Source of the DNA: Lucinisca nassula
Lineage: Eukaryota > Mollusca > Bivalvia > Lucinida > Lucinidae
Direction: 5' to 3'
NCBI GenBank assembly: GCA_963580285.1
Contig: OY757011.1
Span: forward strand, 100,532,316 to 100,596,315
Length of the DNA: 64,000 nt
The position numbers and the translations under genes are program-made. Positions 1 through 10,681 of the stretch are shown here, piece by piece (within the stretch, counting starts at the first letter, position 1; each line of letters begins with the position of its first letter). The notes under the pieces were generated by a model. It was not told the DNA's origin and ran no database searches. It saw only the letters and a program-made list of their open reading frames with translations.

Positions 1-380
1 AAATGCCAGCAAAATAAATTTATTGATAGGGATTCTTTCGTAAGCGTAAAGATGAACTTACCAACGTCCGCGGCGGAATGATTATTCAGTTAGAAGCTGC
101 CATCTTAGAAAGAAACCCAAGCGCTCTAACATTTCCTTTTTCACTAGTTCTCCTTTTAATCTAACGCTGTTGGCGTCGCTTCATAAAAAATGACGTAACG
201 CGCGCGTTCTAAACGTGCTATTTGACGTCACGTTATATTTCTACCTGTCGCTATGTGAAACAGGTCTGAGGTTCTTGCACATGCAATTTATCGAAGTAGA
301 GAACTTTTATTTCAACCAATCAAATCGCTCGAAATGTACATAATGAAGGAGAATTGGAATTATTAGAAGTAACAGGTGCC
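1..380. other. No gene recognised
   Basis: AT-rich left edge. I see no splice-bounded coding segment, tRNA-like boxes or known repeat. It ends in the TSD of the element that follows. Confidence 0.4.
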
Positions 381-387
381 TGTTACT

Positions 388-1010
388 ATGAAACCCGGGA
401 AGGGACATGATTTATTTTTAATACGTTGTGCGAACAAGATATTAAGTTGTGCAAGATTTTATCTTGTGCGGACAAGATAATATGTTGTGCGCACAAGATA
501 TTGTGCGGCCAACATAATTTATCTTGTGCGGACAACATATTATCTTGTTGAGCACAACGTTGTGCGAACAATATATTATCTTGTGCGGACAAGATATTAT
601 CTTGTTTGCACAACACATTATCTTGTGCGCACAACATATTATCTTGTCCGCACAAGATATTAAGTTGTGCAAATAATATAATATCTTGTCCGCACAAGAT
701 AATATCTTGTGCGCACAAGATATCATCTTGTCTGCACAAGATTTATGTTGTGCGGACAAGATATAATCGTGTGCGGACAAGATAATATCATGTTCGCACA
801 ACTTAATATCTTGTGCGCACAAGATAATATCTTGTGCGAACAAGATATTATGTTGTCCGCACAAGATAATATCTTGCCCGAACAAGATCATATCTGGTGC
901 GCACAAGATAATATGTTGTTCGAACAAGATAATATCTTGTCCGCACAAGATATTAACTTGTGCGCACAACTATAAAAAAAGAAAATTAATGTCCCTTCCT
1001 GGGTTCCGTA
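388..1010. mobile_element. TIR element packed with palindromic minisatellite
   Basis: The ends are imperfect inverted repeats of about 30 bp: AACCCGGGAAGGGACAT at the left and the complement of AACCCAGGAAGGGACAT at the right. They are flanked by a direct repeat TGTTACT at 381-387 and 1011-1017 that fits a 7-8 bp target-site duplication. Everything between the ends is the 21-bp array. There is no transposase, so it would be non-autonomous. A 7-8 bp TSD would suit a hAT- or MULE-like mobiliser, which is inference. Confidence 0.65.
424..971. repeat. 21-bp near-palindromic minisatellite, about 26 units
   Basis: The unit consensus is TTGTGCGCACAAGATAATAT plus C (21 nt). It equals its own reverse complement except for the central A/T of GATAATATC. 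Units diverge mostly at the CG core (GCGC, GCGG, CCGC, GCGA). Because 21 is a multiple of 3 and the unit is self-complementary, both strands read as open frames with a 7-residue repeat. I regard those frames as non-coding. Confidence 0.85.
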
Positions 1011-1205
1011 TGTTACTGACATTTCTAAACAAACTATGTTTTGTAGAGAAAATGATAAACTGGTGTCTACCCTTGCAAACCTTACTTTTCCCCAACACAT
1101 GTGGTTTACAAGGTTGTTCATTAGTAGTAATCATTACACAAACATTGGGGTACTGGAGAAAAATGAACGATTTTAAAAATTTTCAGACTGCGGGTGTTTC
1201 ATCAT

Positions 1206-1346
1206 CTCAGCAGACACATGACGTAATTGAGGCGTCACATCAACGTCGGTGCAACGTCATGACGTTTATGCAACGTCACATCTACGTCGATGCGACGTTG
1301 CACCGACATTGATTTGACGTTGCCCTAGCGACTTGTGCCTGCTGGG
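1206..1346. mobile_element. MITE-Q copy, ACGTTGCA-rich palindromic element
   Basis: The right end is GTGCCTGCTGGG and the left end is the degenerate CAGCAGACACA. Between them are nested inverted copies of CATCAACGTCGGTGCAACGT. Related copies lie at 29903-30004 and 46447-46592, and a partial one near 11310-11355. Confidence 0.6.
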
Positions 1347-1685
1347 ATTGTTCTCATAAAAAGTCGAGGTACACGTCATGATCACACGCACTCGTAAACG
1401 TGATGTCACCTCGGTGTGAAGTCCATTTTAACACGTTAACAAGTGCGTGTACATTTAAGGAACTTTATTGTAAACCCCACTTTATTAAGACAAATGTGGG
1501 ATTTACTAGGGTGTAGTATTGTTCAAACACTCATTGCGGCGGTTCTAACGCCCCCATAATTTAGGGTTGAAGCAAAAAATAAGGAAAACATCAAAACTTG
1601 TCAGAAAACGAATGTTCATTTAGAAGATATGAAAAAATGAACTATATCCAGCTGATGTCTTACATGTATCCCGGTGGAGATTTCG

Positions 1686-1887
1686 CCGGCCTCGGTATCT
1701 CAGTCGGATGGGCGTCGGGCTGGTAAACAGGAGATCGCGAGTTACCTACTGCCTCGGCAACATTCTTTCGTGGAAATTGATCATGAAATATTTTCTCACT
1801 TCGACGGTGAGGTAAAGTAAACTGACCGGCTCGATTGGACCTTAGTAGTGTTGACTGGGCCGCTTAACACCAAAACAAAAAGAAACA
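1686..1887 (+). mobile_element. SINE-E copy with internal deletion
   Basis: A tRNA-like head (CTCGGTATCTCAGTCGGATG) is followed by the body GGCAACATTCTTTCGTGG. The sequence jumps from TTTTCTCAC to GGTAAAGTAAACTGACCGG, so about 100 nt of body are missing. It ends GTTGACTGGGCCG..ACACCAAAACAAA. Confidence 0.6.
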
Positions 1888-1952
1888 TTTTTATGCCCCG
1901 CCATTCAAATCAAAGCACTGAGAGTACTGGTGGGTCGATCGTCTCTGAGTGT

Positions 1953-2253
1953 TTTGTTTGTTTGATTTGAGGTTTAGCGTCCCCGTCAACACTGTAAAGG
2001 TCATTTTGGAGACGTTGCTTCCAATTTTGTGGGACTTTTACACGACATTGAGATGAAATGACTTCTCAAGCCCTGTCGCCCAATGAAACCAATAGGGTTT
2101 ATTAGCATTGACGGTCCGCCTCGCACCGCGGTTCCTGGACAGGCTTAGATCCTCTAAGCGGTTTACCAGTACTTGTGTGCGGGCCGGATTCAGCTCTGCG
2201 TTGAAGCATCATGCAGCCCATATATTTCTTCAAGCCCCTATGGGCGGGGGCTT
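1953..2253 (-). mobile_element. SINE-A copy with 12-bp TSD
   Basis: Full-length copy from its GCCCCCGCCCATAGGGGC head (right end) to its CAAATCAAACAAACAAA tail (left end). It is bracketed by GTCTCTGAGTGT at 1941-1952 and 2254-2265. Removing it rejoins an older repeat reading AAAGCACTGAGAGTACTGG..CTGAGTGTAGG. Confidence 0.8.
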
Positions 2254-2408
2254 GTCTCTGAGTGTAGGTTGGGAAAATAGTCCTTAACTGAGAATCGAAA
2301 TGTTGTTAACTTTAAGCAAGCACAGTAGATCTGATCAGACATCGCGTTATGTGGCGTCTGATTATCTAGATTCTGTTTGACAATGCCCAAGTGCACGAGC
2401 ACAGTCCA

Positions 2409-2641
2409 CCCGCCCCCGCCCATTGGGGCTTGAAGAAATAGATAGGCTGCATGATGCTTCCACGCAGAGCTAAAACTGACCGCACACGAGTACAGGTAAA
2501 CTTCGAGTCGGACCGTCCATGCTCATAAACCCCTTTGGTTTTATTGTGCGACAGGGCTTGAGAAGTCATTTCATCTCATTGTTGGGTAACAGTCTCCAAA
2601 TGACCTATACAGTGTTGACGTTTAACCTCAAATCAAACAAA
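2409..2641 (+). mobile_element. SINE-A copy, internally deleted
   Basis: Head CCCCCGCCCATTGGGGCTTG to tail CCTCAAATCAAACAAAC. Segments around the TACTGGTAAACCG and CGGGTAAAAGTCCC blocks are missing. It lies directly against the left arm of the 3-kb foldback. Confidence 0.65.
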
Positions 2642-2668
2642 CGAGCAAAGTCCAGAATTTTCTTACGT

Positions 2669-5625
2669 CCACGAATGGTTATCAGGGAAACTAGCTCGAA
2701 AATGAGTCAATGGAAATTTGTTCCCTCGACCTATCAGGGAACTCTCGAGCTAGCTCCATCACTAGGAAGCTTGTAAACAAAGGTAGGTCTCGAAGAGTTT
2801 TATCACCATTTTTTCTTTGTAAGCTATTTATAAAAAAAAATCCGGCAATGCTGCGCCACACAGAAATGATTTAACTTTGTATCCCGCTAGAATTTGCCAT
2901 GGAAATTCGCAGCGCTGGAGTATGAATGAAAGGAAACATTTTATCACGGACCTGAATAATTGTCAATTTATGTCAACACGGAGATTTTGGCCGACGATTT
3001 CTCATTTTCCGTCAAAAGTACGCCCTTCGCACCCTCAGAAGCAACATCGCTAGTGAAATGAAACATGGAAAGTTTGAAATAAGTAAAAAAATTTGGCAGT
3101 GATTACGTAACTTGCGACTTATGACGAAATTACTGTCCGAGCTAGTCTTCTCGACAAGGATCTAGTTCAATCGACATGGAGATAGTGCCCCCAAAACACG
3201 AAGATGAAACATTCATCAGATGGCCTGGGCCTGATTCGATGTCTTTCTATGGTCCCACACAACACAGTTTATCCAATTGGTTTCTTTACTAGTGGGGTAA
3301 CAAGATACTATGCTCCCAAGACGTCACCCATTCGTTTCTGCCTGGTCGTTTCGCCCCTATTTTGCACCACTATTTGTTTCGCCCCAAAGGCTGTTTTTTT
3401 CGCCCCCTCCCCCCCCCCCCCCTAGTCGTTTCGCCCACCTAGTTGCTTCACCCCCGCCCCATTTAGATTGAACAATGGATGGATGGATGGATGGATAGGT
3501 ACATTACAGAGAGAGATAAGTGATTTGTCACTAACCGTTCCAAGTCGGTACTTTTGTTGTGGTTCCTGACTGTTTTATGTTTGTTGTGTCGGTGTTTTAT
3601 TTAATTTGCCTATTATGTATGTTATCAATGCTATTCAAGTTAGTTAAGTCTGGACAAATGCTTGGGATAGAGTTGCTGACTGAATGTCACTTGTTCGGTC
3701 ATTTTCTTGAAGTTATCTGTGTCTCCTTCTTTCCCTTCGATGTTTTGAGCAGGATTTGGAAACTGATTGCATCAGTTCCATGCTCCCTTGTTATCTACAG
3801 CTGTACTCTCCTTACACCATCTTTCAGAAACGACATTTTCGCATATTTCTTCGTTCTAAATATGGATTCAATAAAAAGTTTCTATTCAGCTATTCGCATT
3901 CCGTGAGTTCTAAAATATGCCACAAAAGTTTGAAAATCGGTAAAAAATGACAATTTTATGCCGAAAAATGTGCTTGAATAGGGCATTCCACACGTGAAAT
4001 TCAAGTTAAGGGAAGTCACTGTTTTCCTTGATATAACTGTTTTTATTTTAGCAGGAATACACCAAACTTACAACGTGATACTGTAAACTTACTTTTGGCT
4101 GTAAAATCTGAATATGGTTCATAACTCTGTGAAAATGAAAATTTTAATGCTCCAGTTACCTCCTTTGTCCATTGAAACTCCCTACTTAGATCTAATTTGG
4201 GCATAAAATCATTATGTCTTGACCGATTTTCAATTTTTGTGAAGTACATTGTAGGACTAAGTACTAGAATTCTAATAGCTTAAAAGAAACCTGTTGTTGA
4301 ATCGTACGTTAGAGGGAAGAAAAATGCAAAAATGTCGTTTCTGAAAGTAGCTTTACTTATTGATATCATTTAATCAAACTATGGATATTAATGGCTCTAA
4401 CTAGTGATACCCATTAATCATATTGCCGATGCCAATAATTAGAGTTAGTTAGTTATATTCGTAATACTCAAAATTTAAGGATGATACTTAGTCGAATGAT
4501 TCATGAATAACTCTAATAATCTAGGGAATAAAAAGTAAAGAGACGCCCTATTATATTATACTTTTCTTTTCTAGCACAAGAATATATTTTTTGTTGCATG
4601 TCCGGTATATTTTCTGCTCAGGAATAGTCCTTCGGAACTTTTTCGTTGGAAAGCGTAAATCTGAAAAAAAAAACGAATATTCAATATAACAATGTATTAT
4701 GTCAAATCTCAATTTGAGTTTTCAGTTATTAAACCAGACAGACAGTGCACTTAACCACCAGGCCCGCTAGCCAGAGGTAAAGAAACCAGCTGGATAAACT
4801 GGGTGGGACCATAGAAAGACATCGAATCAGGCCCCAGTCATCTGATGATTGTTTCAACATCGTTTTTTTAGGGCATTATCTTCATGTCGAGTGAACTAGC
4901 TCCTTGTCGAGAAGACTAGCTCGGACAGTAATTTCGTCATAAGTCGCAAGTTACGCAATCACGGCCAATTTTGTTTGCTTATTTCAAATTTTCCATGTTC
5001 CTTTTTTTTTTTTTTTTTTTGGTTTTACGGCCCTTTCAAGATTTTTTCACTCATATCGAGCCGATCGTTAATCAGAGGTGGGCGAAAACCCGAGTACCCG
5101 GAGAAAAACCACCTGACCTTCCGTTGCAGAACTTGGCGTCTCACATATGACCCGAGCGGGGCTCGAACCACAGCGGTGAGAGACCTAATGATCCAGAGTC
5201 AGCGCTCTTAACCACTAGGCCACGGAGGCCCGTCATGTTCCATTTCACTAGGTATGTTGCTTATAGGGGTGTGAAGGGCGTACTTTTGACGGAAAATGAA
5301 AAAAAACCGTCGGCCATATCTCCGTGTTGACATAAATTGACAATTTTTCAGGTCCGTGATAAAAAGTTTTCTTTCATTCATACTCAAGCGCTGCAAATTT
5401 CCATGGCTAATTCTAGCGGGGTACAAAATTAAATCATTTCTATGTGGCACTGCATTGTCGGATTTTTACAAATAGCTTACAAAGAAAAAATTGTGATAAA
5501 ACCCTTCGAGACCTACCTTTTATTACAAGTTTCCTGGTGATGGAGCTAGCTCGAGGGTTCCCGGATATGTCGAGGGAACAATTTCCATTGATCATTTTCG
5601 AGCTCGTTCCCCTGATTACCACCCG
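2669..5625. mobile_element. Foldback element with about 600-bp inverted arms
   Basis: The left arm (about 2669-3262) and right arm (about 4806-5622, enlarged by a SINE-B) are reverse complements. Shared blocks include CGAGCTAGCTCCATCAC, TATGACGAAATTACTGTCC and GATTCGATGTCTTTCTATGG. The spacer 3263-4805 has a weaker second inverted pair around GAAACGACATTTT (3829 and 4333). I see no transposase frame; the ORF at 3559-3906 is hydrophobic and T-rich and resembles nothing I know. A poly-C run and TTCGCCCC repeats occupy 3340-3460. Confidence 0.65.
5002..5233 (-). mobile_element. SINE-B copy with 8-bp TSD
   Basis: The head CGGGCCTCCGTGGCCTAGTG is at the right and the oligo-A tail (T run) at the left. 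CATGTTCC is duplicated at 4994-5001 and 5234-5241. It interrupts the right arm of the foldback, so it is younger than the foldback. Confidence 0.85.
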
Positions 5626-5715
5626 TGTCTTGGGGGTGCTATAAACAGCCAGTATTGGAATTTGTTCAGGGTCAGCGGCAGTCAGATGGTCAGTGATAGT
5701 CACGCGGACAATATC

Positions 5716-5835
<120 letters not shown>

Positions 5836-6160
5836 TCGGGTTTAACGTCGCTTTCAACAATTTTTGGACGGGTTTTTAAAAAAAATCCGTCCTTTAAAAT
5901 AGCGATGTCCGGGCGGGCGGGCGGGCGGGTGGGCGGGCGGGCGTCGTCCCAGGTTTACCTTTTGGTTAACCTTTTTTCAAAGTGATATTTTTCATCTATT
6001 CTGTAGCAGATTGTTTTAATATCAGGACTGATGCATAAGTGGAGGTACCGCTTTCATGTATTATTCATAAATGGCGCAAAAGACTAAAATTTTGGCGGAA
6101 ATTGTCATTTTTCAAACTTGTGTTTTTCAGGTTTACCTTTTGGTTACCCTTTTTTCAAAT

Positions 6161-6246
6161 GCCAGTGTAGTGGATAGAGTGCTGGACTACGAATCCTATT
6201 GTTGACTATGAATCTGAGGGGCGTGAGTTCAAACCCTGGTGGAGAC
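6161..6246 (+). pseudogene. tRNA-like SINE head fragment
   Basis: An A-box-like GTGTAGTGGATAGAGTGC and a B-box-like GAGTTCAAACCCTGG are correctly ordered and followed by a long T-rich tract. No convincing cloverleaf forms, so this is a relic and not a working tRNA gene. Confidence 0.4.
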
Positions 6247-6546
6247 ATTTTTTTTTTTATTTTTTTTTCTTTCTTTTTTCATTCTTTTTTTTTCTTTATT
6301 TTTCTTTTCTTCTCCATAAACACATATGAACAATTATTATCTTCCTCCCCTGATAGTTGCTAGTAATAATACATACATGCATGCACAGGCATGGAATTTT
6401 CTTTTTTCTTTTTTTTTTTCTCGTTCTTTTTTTAGCTCACCTGAGCACGAAGTGCTCAAGGTGAGTTGATGTCCGTCGTCCGTCAACAATTTCTTTAAAC
6501 GACATCTCCTCCTGGGATAATGGCCCGATTTCAAAATTATTTTACA

Positions 6547-6985
6547 GAAATGTTCATTAGGTGACCCTTTTTTAAAATTGCTAAAATCAGTGGCCACTAG
6601 AGCTAAAAAAAGAGCTAAAAATAGAAAAAAAACTTTATTTTTTTTCTTCGTAAAACACATAAACAAATCAACCCCCCACCCCCCCCCCCACCCCCCAGCC
6701 TCCACAAAAAGTTGTTACTGGGTTAGGATATTGCATTTGTTCTGTACATACATGCATACATAGTTTTACATACATACAGAAATGTTCATTAGGTGACCCT
6801 TTTTCCAAATCGCTAAAATCAGTGTCCACCAGAGCTAAAAATAGAAAAAAAAAACTTTATTTTTTTTTTCTTCTTAAAACACATAAACAAATCATACCCC
6901 CCCCCCCCCCCTCCACAAAAAGTTGTTTCTGGGTTAGGATATTGCATTTGTTCTGTACATACATACATGCTTAGTTTTACATACA
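6547..6985. repeat. 232-bp tandem duplication
   Basis: The block starting AAATGTTCATTAGGTGACCC at 6547 recurs at 6779 and carries the same GGATATTGCATTTGTTCTG segment. Both copies contain poly-C runs. Confidence 0.8.
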
Positions 6986-6987
6986 TA

Positions 6988-7290
6988 CCCTACCCACCCC
7001 ACCCTACCCTAGCATACCCTACCCCACAACCCCACCCCACCCCCATCCCAAAACAACCCCAATCCACCCCAAACCCCACCCCATCCCACCACTCCCCACC
7101 TTACCCGACCTCACCCCATCCCACCCACCCAAGCCCACCCCACCCCACAACCCTACCACACCCCATCCCACCCCACACCCCACCCCACCACAAATTCCAC
7201 CCCGTCCCACCCGACTCCTAACCCATCCCACTCCACCCCACCCTACCCCACACCAGCACACCCCACCCTACCCCACCCATGCCACCACCA
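6988..7290. repeat. C-rich degenerate CCCACCC/CCCTACCC tract
   Basis: About 300 bp in which nearly every G is absent from the + strand and CCCC runs recur every 5-8 bases. The minus strand therefore has many spaced G runs. Frames here (PHPTPP-type) are compositional artefacts. Confidence 0.8.
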
Positions 7291-8019
7291 TCCTAACCGT
7301 ACTGAAAAAAAAACCCGTCCATAATGCCATTAGGCATTTTTCTTGTTTAGTCATATCACGACGTTGTCTGGTTGCGACACCGCTCAATGAGCTCAATGCT
7401 CACTTTTATAGTGCTGCCTCACTGAAGTATCATGTCCCAGACACATTACATGATACCACACCCAGTCACATTATCCTGACACTGGGTCGACCAGTCCTAG
7501 CTCTACCCCGTAAATCTGAGTGCCAAGCGAGGAGCAGCTAGTACCATTCTTAACGACTTTGGTATGTCGCGGCCCGGAATCGAACCCGTGACCTCCCGTT
7601 CCCCAGAGCGGACACTCTACCAACTGAGCTATCGGGGCCGGTATCAAGCAAGAGGTGCTCAACTTTATGACATAGACTGTGGGTACCCGTTAAAACGCTT
7701 CATTATAAGAAAAGTATTCAGTACAATTTTTGTCTGAAAAAAAAATATGGTAGCATTTTCCGTCAAATTATTTACATGTACTTCTCATTAATTATTTCGC
7801 TTCTGTATAAACGTACATGTATATTGATTCGTCTTTCTGAATTTAGAGTATTTCATTGATAATGCTTTGCCTTATATGCAACACAATCTGTGCTGTAAAA
7901 ATATGACTTGTTAAACATTTTATCCAGCTATAAACAGTGTAGATCCATCGATGGCCTCCGATCAGCATCTACAACGTTTGTCATAGTTTCTCCTCTCTCT
8001 CTCTCTTCTCCTCGCTAAG

Positions 8020-8780
8020 TCCCACCATTACATCCCATTTTGGAAATTATCTCAAGTTCATGCAGTTTTTCACCCTCCGCAAAATACCTGAAATTCGCAC
8101 TCCCCCGCCCCTTTTCAGAGTCTGCATACGGGTCTGAATCATGTTCAAAACTGTTGCTACATACATATGGCGAACAGTGCCGAGCCTGATCAGAAACAAT
8201 GTACTGCCAGTGTCTATCCGATCTGGGTCTAAGCTGTGAGTCTAATAACGGTACCACCTATAAAAGTCTGGGCTTCTCATTTTTGCTCTTAAACATTTCA
8301 GGGTTCTAAAATTAAGTTCTTAGCAGAAGTGCGGTCTACTCTGTATGTCTAATAACGGTACCACCTTTAAAAGTCTGTGCTACCCATTTTTGCTCTTAAA
8401 CATTTCAGGGTTCTAAAATTAAGTTCTTAGCAGAAGTGCGAAAAGTCTATTTTTACTCGACTTTGCAAACGTCCATTTCTAACAGTGTTCCGAACGACGT
8501 CACGAGAATTTTTTTTTCTCAACCTGGCATTCTTATACTATTTGGCTTAACCCTCGAATGCCACTTTTTAAGCAAACAGTGTAGTCCCTGTGCAAACCGA
8601 CTGAGCAGATGCCACATTCCGCGCCGTCTGATCTTGCTAAGTCCAGATAGCTCTGACCTGCATGTTGCATCGAAAAAATAGCGCAACTTTTCAAGTTCTA
8701 TTAATAACCATAATATTGGTTTTCCCGAATCAGTGATGGTCACGTGGACAACAACTGTCATTTAGTAAATTTGGGTCGAT
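8020..8780 (-). repeat. About 750-bp dispersed repeat, copy 1
   Basis: Its reverse complement matches 42360-43090 block by block: GGGAAAACCAATATTAT, CGCTATTTTTTCGATG, AAATGGACGTTTGC, TTTTCGCACTTCTGCT, CGTTATTAGACATACAG. It contains S-type hairpin sequence near 8574-8650. A 100-bp part (TCTAATAACGGTACCACC) is tandemly repeated at 8238 and 8346. Confidence 0.6.
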
Positions 8781-8837
8781 CGTAAACGATCGACCCAAAA
8801 ATGGTGGGTATTATGTTATACCCTCCGAAGTTTTGAG

Positions 8838-9345
8838 TGTCGGTCCATCCGTCCGTCAGCGCCTCATAGTTTCGTGTCCGCTCCATAACTCTGATACCGT
8901 TTGTGATATTTTCACGAAACTTCGATGACGTGCAGAACGTATGAACCGTGACTCTGATTTTCCTACTTTTGAAGTTGTTGCCCTTTGAACATTGAACATA
9001 GCCATTATCATAGTTTCGTGTCCGCTCCATAACTTCGATACCATTTTAGATGTTTCCATGAAACTTCACAGATATGTAGAGCACCAGGTGACGACGTGCA
9101 GAACATATGAACCGTAATTCTGATTTTCCTTCTTTTGGAGTTATTGCCCTTTGAACTTTGAATATAGCTGCTGCTATCAGTTTCGTGTCCGCTCCATAAC
9201 TGATACCATTTGAGATATTTTCATGAAACCTTTACAGATATGTGGAGCTCCCTGAGACGACATGCAGAACATATGAACCATAATCATTTTCCTACTTTTG
9301 GAGTTATCGCCCCTTGAAAATCGAACATAGCCGTTTCTATCATGT
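8838..9345. repeat. Tandem TTTCGTGTCCGCTCCATAAC repeat, three units
   Basis: Units begin at 8870, 9014 and 9181 (spacing 144 and 167). Each continues into ACGTGCAGAACATATGAACC and a TTATTGCCCTTTGAAC block. The sequence to 9720 is related AAGGGCACAGGCCCC-type repeat without a gene. Confidence 0.7.
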
Positions 9346-9714
9346 AGTCTGTTTGATGCACTATATCTCCTGAACCTAACGATTGAATCTGTCTAAACTC
9401 GCATGGTTACATCACTAGGATGGGTGGAAAACAGCCATTAGGTTTGGATGACCCTGACCTTATTTTCAAGGGCACAGGCCCCCAAAAACTGTCAATTTTG
9501 GGCCAAAGATGATTTGTCTGCACCCATTCACATGAACACATCAATGAAATGTGGTCTAACATGGTACAATATATCATACCAATTGACCAAACATTTGATT
9601 AGATTTTGAAGACCTCGACTTTGTTTAAAAGGGCACAGGCCCCAAAAATCTGAAAATGAGAATTGTAATTTCTGGTTTACGTTCTTTTGGAACCATTTAA
9701 GAAATGAAATTTTA

Positions 9715-9840
9715 TTTTTCTGCAGTTCATGGAAGTATGAACGCAGTGGGTCGCGTGCAAAGTAAATGAACCGGGGTTCATGTAAACTTTGCTAGTGACC
9801 CACTGTCGTTCATACTTTCATGAAAAGCAGAAAAATTAAG
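9715..9840. repeat. Hairpin T, copy 1
   Basis: Arms of about 50 nt pair imperfectly: TTCATGGAAGTATGAACG at the left with CGTTCATACTTTCATGAA at the right, and AGTGGGTC with GACCCACT. Relatives are at 25672-25775 and 46690-46795. A single self-complementary GCGTTCATGGAAGTATGAAC follows at about 10039. Confidence 0.65.
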
Positions 9841-10443
9841 TTTATTTTTTATATTTGCATTATTTGCCCCTCATCACTGGACGAAAAAATGCTAGTAGGG
9901 CAAACTTTTAAAGCTGAAAAACATTTACACGCTGTTTTTCTACAAAGAGCGGATCAGCGATGACGTCATCAACGCCTATAGAGAACAATGGTTTAGAATG
10001 ACGTCACTTAACGCCACTGAAAATCATGTGATTCGATGCGTTCATGGAAGTATGAACGCAACTGTTTTCTATAGGTTTACATTAGACTTTACACTGAAAA
10101 TGTAAATATTGCTGTTTGAACATTGAAAATAGTCATCTTGTCCACTTCATTAAGGATGATAAGAGTTTGAAGACCTTGACTTTATTTAAAAGGGCACAGC
10201 CCCACATAAACAGCCCCACAAAAACTGAAAATGAGGATTGTAATTCTGGTTTACTTTCTTTTGAAGCCAAGGCTCTTTGAACATTGAAAATAGTCATCTC
10301 AGTCATGTATTCCTGTCAACTTTGTTAAGGAAAAGAGTAATGCATCCTTACTTTGATTTTTTTACTGTGATGTAGCACTTGCTTGATGTTATTGTAGTGG
10401 CGGGGCATCATGTAGTGCTTGCAGCTTTTATTTAAAAAAATAC

Positions 10444-10648
10444 CTGTATCACAGCCTGTTATTAGAACACCTTTTCCTCGAATGTCGACACTTTCAGAGA
10501 CGACTTCCTTCAAATATCTGTAGCTGACGTACACAATCAGAGCCAGGATGAGATGAACATAGACAGTTACGAGGATATGATAAAGGAGAATAAAGCTGGA
10601 GATGGTGAAGAGTATGGCAAGTACATCCTGTTTAGACATGGCTACCAT
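10444..10648 (-). CDS. SDR-A: first coding exon of a membrane SDR dehydrogenase
   Basis: What is seen: 68 codons plus one base, starting at an ATG in a good context (CCACCATGG) with a second in-frame ATG at 10640. Residues 9-45 are almost entirely hydrophobic and would form one or two N-terminal membrane segments. The exon ends RGKGVLITGCDTG, the start of the Rossmann TGxxxGxG motif, and is cut by a GTATTT donor in phase 1. What is known: this layout is typical of the RDH/HSD17B/BDH1-like (SDR9C) enzymes, NAD(P)-dependent oxidoreductases of retinoids, steroids or hydroxy acids, usually on ER or mitochondrial membranes. Inferred: exon 2 would lie further left; I found none down to position 1, so either introns are long or this is an orphan exon. 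SDR-B exon 1 has the same phase and a matching MxSKQ start, which makes the two paralogues in divergent orientation. Substrate cannot be predicted. Confidence 0.8.
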
Positions 10649-10681
10649 GGTGGTGACGTCATATATGGCTGAACTGGTTTC

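Larger units (their letters stand above)
5866..7335. mobile_element. TIR element inserted in SINE-C
   Basis: Both ends carry GGACGGGTTTTT in inverted orientation (5866-5877 and about 7308-7319). A short ATTTTT duplication lies beside the left end and at about 7336-7341. Contents: a (GGGC)n tract (5910-5943); a direct repeat of CAGGTTTACCTTTTGGTTA; a tRNA-like segment at 6161-6246; AGCTCACCTGAGCACGAAGT at 6434; a 232-bp tandem duplication; and a C-rich tract. No gene was recognised. Confidence 0.5.

Noticed and set aside
386..975. Overlapping ORFs on both strands with a seven-residue Cys/Gln/Asp repeat; also a CRISPR-like look
   Set aside because: The frames follow from a self-complementary 21-bp unit. 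There are no unique spacers, so it is not a CRISPR array, and the context is a eukaryotic repeat.
3559..3906. 115-codon hydrophobic ORF
   Set aside because: T-rich spacer of the foldback; alternative frames are similarly open and no motif is present.
6967..7221. Pro/His-rich ORF and Gly/Val-rich antisense ORF
   Set aside because: Composition of the C-rich tract only.
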